Part shown: positions 1-7,422 of the stretch, piece by piece | Layout: each line of letters begins with the position of its first letter | Numbering within the stretch: the stretch's first letter is position 1 | From: Paenibacillus xylanexedens | GTDB lineage: Bacteria; Bacillota; Bacilli; Paenibacillales; Paenibacillaceae | NCBI RefSeq assembly: GCF_001908275.1 | Contig: NZ_CP018620.1 | Coordinates: 3,472,001-3,536,000 of the forward strand | DNA length: 64,000 nt | Reading direction: 5' to 3' | Position numbers and translations under genes: made by a program | Notes under the pieces: model-generated | The model's input: the letters and a program-made list of their open reading frames with translations, nothing else | Database searches by the model: none | What the model was told of the DNA's origin: nothing

Positions 1-237
1 CTGTTTGGGGCTGACGCTATCTGGTTATTTATGGATACACGGAAGAATCGATCCGTAAATCCAATGGCAAAGGGGCTTAAATTCATGTCCATTGACCGCT
101 TTATTCTGAGGAAACTGAATACCTGTCAGGAAGAACATACACGTGCCAATTTGGTTCGGCTGTTTGTCATTCGTATTCGTAAAGCCGAGATTGCGGAAGA
201 ACATGATGCCGCCTATGTCCTGAGCAAACTGAACTGA
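1..237 (+). CDS. C-terminal part of an unrecognised protein (5' end outside window)
   Basis: The reading frame is open from the first base to a TGA at 235-237, giving 78 residues. An internal ATG at 31 has no clear ribosome binding site, so this is probably the tail of a gene starting left of the window. The tail is charged (Arg/Lys/Glu rich) and has no motif I recognise. A hairpin terminator follows about 50 bases later, so it ends its transcription unit. No function can be assigned. Confidence 0.5.
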   Translation: MFGADAIWLFMDTRKNRSVNPMAKGLKFMSIDRFILRKLNTCQEEHTRANLVRLFVIRIRKAEIAEEHDAAYVLSKLN

Positions 238-284
238 GTGATGGCTGATAATAATTGCGATCCGCTGTTAACGTGTATACAACT

Positions 285-323
285 CAAAAAAGGAAGCTTG
301 TCTATAACGACAGCTTCCTTTTT
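285..323 (+). terminator. Rho-independent terminator after the partial gene
   Basis: GGAAGCT (292-298) pairs with AGCTTCC (312-318), extended by a few inner pairs, and is followed by TTTTT. The A-run before the stem also makes it usable from the opposite strand for the small minus-strand gene at 360-599. Confidence 0.75.
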
Positions 324-359
324 CATGTCTTGTAATGACTGTGTCTTACTTGACTCCTT

Positions 360-599
360 TTAATATAACGATAAAGCAAGGGAGTCGTTTTCACTTCGAC
401 TGTGGAGAATGGCTTCTCCATTAACAATCTCAATACTAATTAAAGAATGCAGACATTTTTGAATGGCGCGTTTACCGTTGCTAATTTTATGCTCAAGAGC
501 ACTGCTAAGCAATCTTAATGTCTTCTGCATAGGTTGTTTGTTTTCTTGATTAAAATATACAGGGATTGATTTGTTTTGAAAGGTTATTAGGGTTCTCAC
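360..599 (-). CDS. Small hypothetical protein, 79 aa
   Basis: Minus-strand frame with a GTG start at 599 preceded by GAGGTGA about 7 bases upstream, which supports real translation. The product is soluble, has no signal peptide or membrane segment, and resembles no family I know. It ends just before the shared terminator at 285-323. It could be a spurious frame; the ribosome binding site is the main argument for it. Confidence 0.45.
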   Translation of the reverse strand: MRTLITFQNKSIPVYFNQENKQPMQKTLRLLSSALEHKISNGKRAIQKCLHSLISIEIVNGEAILHSRSENDSLALSLY

Positions 600-1021
600 T
601 TGAAATCACCTCACGGTTGTTATTTCATACAGCTAATATTAAATTCCAATGCTTAAAATTACCTTAAAATCAGCTTATGAAAACATAAAGGTGGGTAATG
701 TTTGAAAAGTGTTCACAATTCAATTGTGAGCGAAGGAATAAAAGTCCTGAAAAACGTAACTTAATTACCATTTAAATGGAACGAAAAACGATAATTTTCG
801 TATCCTCGCAATATTAAATTGCATAACTGCCACAAAAGTTCTGAGTCGAATGTACGATATTTTAATATATACGTGGGTCATATGTAACAAAATTACAAGT
901 GGTACATTGCAAACAGGGTGTTTATGTAAGAAAATAGGGTTGATATAACGATTCATTCTCTTTTTTTTGATTTAATCTGACATTAGGACAATTTACATAT
1001 GAGACCATGGGAGGGATTCGG
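600..1021. other. Intergenic region upstream of the type VII locus
   Basis: About 420 AT-rich bases with no convincing gene. It should contain the promoters for the minus-strand gene and for the secretion operon. The only clear structure is the palindrome at 713-729. Several TA-rich stretches (860-880, 940-950) could serve as -10 boxes, but none has a well-spaced -35. Confidence 0.5.
713..729. promoter_or_regulatory. 17-bp perfect palindrome, possible operator
   Basis: TCACAATT-C-AATTGTGA is a perfect inverted repeat around one central C. It sits between the divergent small gene (ending 599) and the type VII operon (starting 1022), where an operator for either would be expected. No regulator is identified. 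Confidence 0.45.
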
Positions 1022-1342
1022 ATGATTCTAACCGTGTATTCCGGCCGCGAGGAAGGAGAATGGTTCGACATCGATGTTCCGGACGAATGTACCATTGAAC
1101 ATTTGAAGACATTACTCGGCGTTCGCATTTTTGGACAGGCACCGGGAGACGGCATTCAGTACATCCTTGAAGCCAAGTTTCCGGAAGGTCTGTGGTTCTC
1201 TCCGCAGAACGCACAGCAGTTAATGGAAACAGGGTTGCGACAAGGCAGTTGCGTACGTGTCCAGCGGGCTTTTTCAACAACTTCGGAAGAAGCGCCTGTA
1301 TATGGAAGACGTTCATTGTTTCAGCAGGACAGCAACGAATAG
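1022..1342 (+). CDS. yukD: YukD/EsaB-like ubiquitin-fold protein of the type VII secretion locus
   Basis: 106 residues when started at ATG 1022, which has GGGAGG six bases upstream; an in-frame ATG at 1007 lies before that site and is less likely. The N-terminus (MILTVYSGREEGEWFDIDVP) has the beta-hairpin pattern of the YukD/EsaB ubiquitin-like family, small cytosolic components or regulators of Bacillota ESX systems. It lies 54 bases ahead of the EssC gene, the usual pairing. Assignment rests on motif feel, size and position. Confidence 0.75.
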   Translation: MILTVYSGREEGEWFDIDVPDECTIEHLKTLLGVRIFGQAPGDGIQYILEAKFPEGLWFSPQNAQQLMETGLRQGSCVRVQRAFSTTSEEAPVYGRRSLFQQDSNE

Positions 1343-1396
1343 GGCTTTTGAACGTATACATTCATTATTGAACGAACTAAAGGAGGTCTTCTCTTC

Positions 1397-4300
1397 GTGA
1401 ATGTGTTATATCAGCGTTCTCCAAGAATGACACCGGTTCTCAAGGAAGAGAGACTCGAAATACTCAGGCCTCCAACAGAACCGAGCAAACCCACGTTTTC
1501 CATGATATCCATTATTGTGCCGATCATGATGACTATGGTCAGCATTGGTTTCTACGTATATATCAATATGACCGGCAAAATGAATAACAGCAATTATATG
1601 ATGTTTCAGATGATGACGGTCATGATGATGCTTACTTCTTACACCATTCCATTCTTCGTGTATCTGAGCAACAAGAAATCATATCGCAAAAAATTGGAAG
1701 AACGAAAAATAATGTATCTTGCCCAACTGGACAAACACCGGGAAGAACTGAAAGAAGCTCAGGCGGAGCAAGTGAAGAGTCTATACGAAATTCATGGTGA
1801 TCCGGGTGTGTGTCTTCAAGTGGTGAAGAACCGGAACAGTTCCTTGTGGGAGCGTTCACCAGAGGATGATGATTTCCTTCAGGTGCGCATTGGTACGGGA
1901 GAGATTCCATTCCGAATCAAACTTCAGGTTCCGCGGATTGATGGTTACGAGAAGGATGAGCTGATTGAAGCGGCCCATGAACTTGCGGCTGGATTCCAGA
2001 CGGTACCGGATGCTTCCATTACATTGCCTTTGTTCCAATCGAAGGTTATGGGACTTGTCGGTGATCGGGAGGAAGTACTAGCTTCCCTGCGAGTCATCAT
2101 CTCACAACTGACGGTACGCCATTCCCCGGATGAACTGAAGCTTGCTGCTTTCTATGAAGAAAAGGACAGCAAGGAATGGGACTGGCTTCGCTGGATGCCC
2201 CATATCTGGGATGAAGACCAAGGACAACGCTATATGGCCGACAGGCACAGCGGTGCGCATCAATTGGCGGACAGCTTGTTTTCCGTGTTGAACCGGCGTC
2301 GTAACAATAAGGAAGACCGCTACAAGAAAAGCGTACAAACGCCGTGTTACGTTGTAATTCTCTCCGATACGCAATTAATTGAAGAAGAACCGTTGCTTCC
2401 GCTGCTGCTGGAGTCGGCTCACGAGATTGATGTATGCACCATCATACTGGCTAATCGCAAAGAGTCTCTGCCGATGCATTGTCAGTTGATTATGGATGCC
2501 TCCAAGGGCAAAGGGGTGTATATCAAAAAAACGGAAGATGCAGATGTTATTCAACAAACGTACAAGCCTGATGTGATCTCAAAGGAGATGGCAGAGGCAC
2601 TTTCCCGTTATATGTCACCGATCCGGTTAAAGCGGTCATCTGCTTCAGATATCCCACAAGTGCTTCCATTATTCGATATGCTGAGCACATCACGCGTGGA
2701 AGATTTGGATGTGGTGTCCAGATGGGGACAGACGAGATATCCTGATACGCTGCCTGTACCAATGGGTGTACGCGCTGGCGGCAAAAAAATTGCGATAAAC
2801 CTGCATGACAAAATTGAACGTCAGGGTCATGGTCCCCATGGTCTGATTGCAGGTACAACCGGTTCAGGTAAAAGTGAAGTCATCCAGTCCATCGTAGCTT
2901 CACTCGCTGCTGAATTCCATCCACATGATCTGGCTTTCATGCTGATTGACTATAAAGGTGGCGGGATGTCCAATACATTTGTTGATCTGCCTCATGTGGT
3001 GGGGACGATCACCAATCTGGATGGAAATCTGATCGAGCGGGCAAATATCTCACTTCGGGCCGAACTGGTCAGAAGGCAAAAAATATTAAATGATGCGGGA
3101 AACCTCCAGCATATTGATGAATATTACAAGATTCTGCGCTCCAGACATGAACAGCCACTTCCACATCTGGTTATTATCATTGACGAGTTTGCTCAATTGA
3201 AGCGGGACCAGCCGGAGTTCATGGATGAATTGATCAGTATCGCGGCCATTGGCCGGACACTTGGGGTTCATCTAATTCTGGCAACCCAAAAGCCAGCTGG
3301 TGTTGTAGACGATAAAATATGGAGTAATTCGCGCTTCCGGATCTGCCTTCGCGTACAAAGTGAGGGAGATAGCAGGGACATGATCAAGATTCCAAATGCT
3401 GCATGGATTACAAAGCCTGGTCGTGGATATTTCCAGGTTGGTAGTGATGAAGTGTTTGAAGAAATGCAATTTGCCTGGAGTGGTGCACCTTATAACCAGC
3501 AGGAGGATTCAACAACGGTATTGCCTGTTATGGAAGTGCGCCTGAACGGTAAGCGGGAGCCTCTGTTAACCGGAGAGCGCAGAGCCGTTCTCAAAGGTGA
3601 AGATGTTCCGAAACAGCTTCAGGTATTTATTGATTATGTTGCGAAGTCTGCAGCGGATGCGGGTATCCGTCGTTTGCCAGGACCATGGTTGCCACCTTTA
3701 CCAGAGACATTGGAATGGGAAGGTCTTCAGGAATGGCAGGAAGAAGAGAATCGGGATCTGCTGCTTGATGGCGGGGCGAGTGGTCTGAAACCACTGGTAG
3801 GTTTGCTGGATGATCTCCCGAATCAGCGCCAACAACCGCTTGCATTGCCTGTAGATCAAGGCCATCTGGTCGTGTACGGTATGCCAGGACTGGGCAAAAC
3901 AACATTTGTTCAGACCTTGCTTATGTCTCTGGCCCGTTCCCACAGAACTGAGCCTTGGCATGGTTACATTATCGACATGGGCCGCATGATGAAGGACTTT
4001 GCAGCACTACCTCAGATCGGTGGCGTGATGATGGCTGAAGAGGAAGACCGGATCAAGCGGTTATTCCGCTATATTCTCAAGCTGTCAGCACAACGCAAAG
4101 ATATCATCTCGGAGGCGGGTGTTAAAACGATTTCGGCGTACCGCCGGACAGCTCACGCGGCTGTACCGCAGGTTGTGGTCGTTATTGATGGTTATCTTTC
4201 ATTCCGCAATGCCTATCCGGAAGAAAATGAACTTCTGGAGACGATCCTGCGTGAAGGCGGAAGTTTGGGTATCACCTTTGTGCTCACTGCCAATCGGGTA

Positions 4301-5401
4301 ACCGATGTATTTGAAAAATTCAGAAGCAATATTCCCAATGCGGTTTCATTTGAGTTATCCGATCCAAGCGATTATTATTATGCCGTGGGAAGACCTTCCA
4401 AGGCACCAAGTCAACTTCCGCCAGGAAGAGGTCTGGTCAAAGGCCAAGTGCCTCCATTAATGTTCCAGGCGGCATTGCCTTCTTCCGGGGCAGATGAGGG
4501 CAAGCGTTCATCGGCACTGCGCCGTACGATTGCTGAGATTCGCCAAGGCTGGACAGGGGAAGAAGCGCCGCAGATTGCTCCACTTCCGGAAGAGATCAAA
4601 CTCAAGGATCTGCTCATTCGGACAGGATCATATGGTCAGGCTTGGGATACATCGTCTGTAACTGTCCCTGTGGGACTGCTTACGGATGATCTGGAACCAT
4701 TCCAGCTTAATCTGCGTGAAGGTCCGCATTTCATGGTAACGAGTCCGATGGAAGGCGGTAAAACAACATTTTTGTTGACATGGATGTTATCACTGGCTTA
4801 TCATGCTTCTCCGGAAGCTGTACAAATATACACAGTAGATATGCGTTATGGCTCAGGTGGGCTGGGGGAAATCAGCAGTTTGCCCCATGTCCGTGGACAT
4901 GTATCGCGAGAAGAACAGCTTGCACCTGTGATTCAACAGTTGTACGATGAAGTTCTGAAAAGAGGCGAGATTTCTGGTGGACCGGAACTTGTGCTCGTCA
5001 TCGACGATGCGGACACCTTGTCCAAGCAACTAAACGATTTTAATGTAAAAGATCAATTGGGAGCGATTGTTCGTCAAGGAAGGGATCGCGGTGTACACGT
5101 GATTCTATCCGGGGTTCCGGCAGACTTCCCAACCTTTGGTTCTGACTGGGTAACGGATGTGAAGGCTTCCCAGAGCGGAATGCTGTTCGGGACTTTAGAC
5201 CCTAACGATCTCTCGTTCTTCCGTATACCTTATTCCGAATCTGGAGGTAGTTCAGGTGGGCTGAAGGTACTGCCTCCGGGTCAAGGTTATTATGTAAAAC
5301 GTAAATATTCCAGGGTTAAAGGTGCAGTTCCATGTGATGACAGCTGGAAAATGACCGATTGGATTTCTGAAATTCGTGACCGATGGCATGTTGTAGTTTG
5401 A
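1397..5401 (+). CDS. essC: Type VII secretion FtsK/SpoIIIE-family coupling ATPase (EssC/EccC-like)
   Basis: 1334 residues, GTG start behind AAAGGAGG. Two membrane segments near residues 35-57 and 67-90 are followed by three tandem FtsK/SpoIIIE ATPase domains. Domain 1 has a full Walker A, GTTGSGKS (486-493), and Walker B IIIDEF near 592-597. Domain 2 has GMPGLGKT (828-835) and VVVVIDG near 920. Domain 3 has the looser SPMEGGKT (about 1116-1123) with LVLVIDDAD near 1197. EssC/YukBA proteins usually carry two FHA domains before the membrane segments and are near 1480-1500 aa; here the FHA part is absent and the start looks more like actinobacterial EccC. It is the motor that recognises and exports WXG100 substrates at the membrane. 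Confidence 0.93.
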   Translation: MNVLYQRSPRMTPVLKEERLEILRPPTEPSKPTFSMISIIVPIMMTMVSIGFYVYINMTGKMNNSNYMMFQMMTVMMMLTSYTIPFFVYLSNKKSYRKKLEERKIMYLAQLDKHREELKEAQAEQVKSLYEIHGDPGVCLQVVKNRNSSLWERSPEDDDFLQVRIGTGEIPFRIKLQVPRIDGYEKDELIEAAHELAAGFQTVPDASITLPLFQSKVMGLVGDREEVLASLRVIISQLTVRHSPDELKLAAFYEEKDSKEWDWLRWMPHIWDEDQGQRYMADRHSGAHQLADSLFSVLNRRRNNKEDRYKKSVQTPCYVVILSDTQLIEEEPLLPLLLESAHEIDVCTIILANRKESLPMHCQLIMDASKGKGVYIKKTEDADVIQQTYKPDVISKEMAEALSRYMSPIRLKRSSASDIPQVLPLFDMLSTSRVEDLDVVSRWGQTRYPDTLPVPMGVRAGGKKIAINLHDKIERQGHGPHGLIAGTTGSGKSEVIQSIVASLAAEFHPHDLAFMLIDYKGGGMSNTFVDLPHVVGTITNLDGNLIERANISLRAELVRRQKILNDAGNLQHIDEYYKILRSRHEQPLPHLVIIIDEFAQLKRDQPEFMDELISIAAIGRTLGVHLILATQKPAGVVDDKIWSNSRFRICLRVQSEGDSRDMIKIPNAAWITKPGRGYFQVGSDEVFEEMQFAWSGAPYNQQEDSTTVLPVMEVRLNGKREPLLTGERRAVLKGEDVPKQLQVFIDYVAKSAADAGIRRLPGPWLPPLPETLEWEGLQEWQEEENRDLLLDGGASGLKPLVGLLDDLPNQRQQPLALPVDQGHLVVYGMPGLGKTTFVQTLLMSLARSHRTEPWHGYIIDMGRMMKDFAALPQIGGVMMAEEEDRIKRLFRYILKLSAQRKDIISEAGVKTISAYRRTAHAAVPQVVVVIDGYLSFRNAYPEENELLETILREGGSLGITFVLTANRVTDVFEKFRSNIPNAVSFELSDPSDYYYAVGRPSKAPSQLPPGRGLVKGQVPPLMFQAALPSSGADEGKRSSALRRTIAEIRQGWTGEEAPQIAPLPEEIKLKDLLIRTGSYGQAWDTSSVTVPVGLLTDDLEPFQLNLREGPHFMVTSPMEGGKTTFLLTWMLSLAYHASPEAVQIYTVDMRYGSGGLGEISSLPHVRGHVSREEQLAPVIQQLYDEVLKRGEISGGPELVLVIDDADTLSKQLNDFNVKDQLGAIVRQGRDRGVHVILSGVPADFPTFGSDWVTDVKASQSGMLFGTLDPNDLSFFRIPYSESGGSSGGLKVLPPGQGYYVKRKYSRVKGAVPCDDSWKMTDWISEIRDRWHVVV

Positions 5402-5417
5402 GGGGAGGTGGCTCATA

Positions 5418-6248
5418 ATGTTGACGGTTCATGATTCTAAGCAAAAGGTAGTCACGTTGCAAACAAAGGAACTTTTTTTCCTGGCTGGTATTCTCGGTTC
5501 AGACCGACTGCTTGGTGTGGAAGATCCGTTTCGCGGCTATATGGCGGAGGATATCGCGATGGAGTGGGAGCGTGTCAAAACCTCCCTGCTTGACAAAGGA
5601 TATCTGATTCGGGATCAGGATACCGATGAGCTGATCATGACACCGACCGTTTTCTCGAGGGTAGCCATTGCCGGATTGTCCGACAGAGCTTGTTGGATTC
5701 GCTACACGATCAACAGCAAGTCGTATGAGAGTTATATCCATTGCACGGATGAGCGGGTCGTTGAAGTTTCCCGTGTTGACGACGTACCGGACTCGTTCCG
5801 GCTCAGCGATCTGGGAAGTGTTCGTGAAGCCATTGATGTTCTGATAGAGCGGATGAAATGGAGCGGCCATTCTCCTGCGGAGAAACCGGCCCTAATGTGC
5901 TCCAAGAAAAAATTTTATGATGTCATGAATGAGCTCGAAAACAGCGGGGTACAGACCGTAGCAGAGGAACTTGAACAGGAGACAAGTGATCCTGAGGGCT
6001 CACTTGCACTGGCACGCTGTCTGGTGGGTAAGGAGTCAGACGGGGAGCTTAGGTTGCTCGTATGGAATGAAGATGGGTGGAAGTCGCAGTCGGCAGCCTT
6101 TGCTGCAAGTGCGGTATCCAACTGGTTGTTCCGGATGAGCACTGCGGCTTCAGATGATTGGCTAGTTGCAGCACTGACGACTAGAGAACAGTTTCACGAG
6201 ATGCTGCTGGACTGGCTTAAACAGCCTGCAGGGGAAGAGGAAAGGTGA
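5418..6248 (+). CDS. Type VII locus protein of unknown function, 276 aa
   Basis: Starts at ATG 5418 behind GGGGAGGTG, 16 bases after essC, and ends 6 bases before the next gene, so it belongs to the operon. It is soluble, mixed alpha/beta, with no signal peptide or membrane segment. Length and position recall the EspG chaperones of actinobacterial ESX loci, and the N-terminal pattern (hydrophobic helix, Gly-Ser, then DPF) is loosely compatible, but there is no motif proof. Function remains unknown. Confidence 0.8.
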   Translation: MLTVHDSKQKVVTLQTKELFFLAGILGSDRLLGVEDPFRGYMAEDIAMEWERVKTSLLDKGYLIRDQDTDELIMTPTVFSRVAIAGLSDRACWIRYTINSKSYESYIHCTDERVVEVSRVDDVPDSFRLSDLGSVREAIDVLIERMKWSGHSPAEKPALMCSKKKFYDVMNELENSGVQTVAEELEQETSDPEGSLALARCLVGKESDGELRLLVWNEDGWKSQSAAFAASAVSNWLFRMSTAASDDWLVAALTTREQFHEMLLDWLKQPAGEEER

Positions 6249-6254
6249 TGGTAA

Positions 6255-6803
6255 ATGCGCATTCGTGTGGAACCGGATGTGCTTCGGGCACTGAGCAAGC
6301 AGATTCAGTATGCAGCGGAGCAAATACAGCAAAAGATGACAGTGTTGGATCAGGCGATTCATTCGCTGGAGTGGGAGGTTGAATCCCGCGCAGCGGTGAT
6401 GAATGAATGGAATCACAGTAAACGACTGGGCGAGGATGCGCTGCGTCGATTAATGGACTTAAGCGTACAGCTGGGACGCAAAGCGTTGTTATTCCAGCAG
6501 GCAGACATGGAGTATCGTTCCGTGCTGAGTCATGTGAACACAGCCTATGGTAATGCGGTCAATATGCTGAATGTTCTTCAGAACAATCGTACAGGAGAAA
6601 TCATGCCTGCACATTCTGCAACTGTAGCTGTAGTATCCGATCCCCTTTCCGCAATGGCGGCCGTATATCGTGTACAGGATGCCGCTCCGCCTGATGGCTC
6701 CCCGGCTACACTGGTGCAGGCTATGCAGCCTGAGCCTGTAGCATGGAGATTCACAGATCCTTCCTTTCGGGGAAGAAGAGGGACCGAGCCTGTTGTTTCC
6801 TGA
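6255..6803 (+). CDS. WXG100-like helical protein with C-terminal extension, 182 aa
   Basis: Starts at ATG 6255 with AGGTGATGG upstream. Residues 1-100 are two long amphipathic helices joined near residues 36-42 (HSLEWEVESR), where W-E-V stands for the W-x-G turn of WXG100 proteins. Residues 105-182 are Pro/Ala-rich and look disordered. This resembles larger ESX substrates or partner proteins that pair with a small WXG100. The missing Gly in the turn makes a canonical WXG call uncertain; its place just before the WXG100 gene supports a secretion role. Confidence 0.7.
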   Translation: MRIRVEPDVLRALSKQIQYAAEQIQQKMTVLDQAIHSLEWEVESRAAVMNEWNHSKRLGEDALRRLMDLSVQLGRKALLFQQADMEYRSVLSHVNTAYGNAVNMLNVLQNNRTGEIMPAHSATVAVVSDPLSAMAAVYRVQDAAPPDGSPATLVQAMQPEPVAWRFTDPSFRGRRGTEPVVS

Positions 6804-6927
6804 ACAGGGTGAATAAAAGTAACAGCAGAAAGTGAATTTTTTTTGTAAATAGGCTGTTAGGAGAAGTTTCAAGTGCTGAAAATGGGGTAAATAGGATTAG
6901 GTCCTTCGGCTTTTGTCCGATCGATCC

Positions 6928-6936
6928 TGGTATAGT
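6928..6936 (+). promoter_or_regulatory. Extended -10 promoter for the WXG100 gene
   Basis: TGGTATAGT (TG-N-TATAGT) is a good extended -10 element 53 bases before the esxA start. No strong -35 is needed with such an element. It would allow the substrate to be made in excess over the machine genes upstream. Confidence 0.5.
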
Positions 6937-6988
6937 ACAATTTGAACAAGTCAAAATTTAATTGCACAAACCAAGGAGGAATTTACCA

Positions 6989-7264
6989 ATGGCAGGACGT
7001 ATTTTAGTTACCCCAGAGCAGCTTGATCAGGTTTCCAACCAATTTAAACAAAGCGGTGAGCAAAGTCAGCAAATCGTATCTACATTGACTCAATCCATCA
7101 CAAGCATGGAAGGACAATGGGAAGGTATGACAAAGCAACGCTTCTTCCAGGAGTTCCAAGAAGCTAGCAAACAAATGCAATCATTCGTTCAAACGCTGAA
7201 CAGCATCAGCGCTGAACTTACAGCTATTGCTAACAAATTCCGTACAGCTGACCAAGCTCGTTAA
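6989..7264 (+). CDS. esxA: WXG100 family secreted protein (EsxA/YukE-like)
   Basis: 91 residues from ATG 6989, which has AAGGAGG nine bases upstream; the longer frame beginning at 6962 precedes that site. Two amphipathic helices flank the turn QWEGMT, giving the W-x-G motif near residue 44. The C-terminus carries FRTAD, a conservative form of the YxxxD/E export signal. WXG100 proteins form helical-hairpin dimers exported by the EssC motor. The gene has its own promoter and is followed by a strong terminator, so it can be transcribed alone. Confidence 0.93.
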   Translation: MAGRILVTPEQLDQVSNQFKQSGEQSQQIVSTLTQSITSMEGQWEGMTKQRFFQEFQEASKQMQSFVQTLNSISAELTAIANKFRTADQAR

Positions 7265-7348
7265 TCTGCTTTACATAGATCAGGCCGATGTGAAGTCTGA
7301 ATTCGCCCTGAATTATAGGTGGATAGCAAGCTGAAGATGTACAACTAC

Positions 7349-7387
7349 AGCAAAAACCGGGCGTTGTCACAACACCCGGTTTTTGCT
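7349..7387 (+). terminator. Strong terminator after esxA
   Basis: AAAAACCGGGCGTTGT pairs with AACACCCGGTTTTT around a short loop and ends in a T-run. It separates the substrate gene from the kinase/vWA/PP2C group. Confidence 0.85.
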
Positions 7388-7422
7388 GCAACTATGACAC
7401 TAGGACAGAGAGAGGGATAAGC

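Noticed and set aside
722..734. Match of AATTGTGAGCG to the E. coli lac operator
   Set aside because: Chance overlap with the palindrome; no LacI-type gene or lactose genes nearby.
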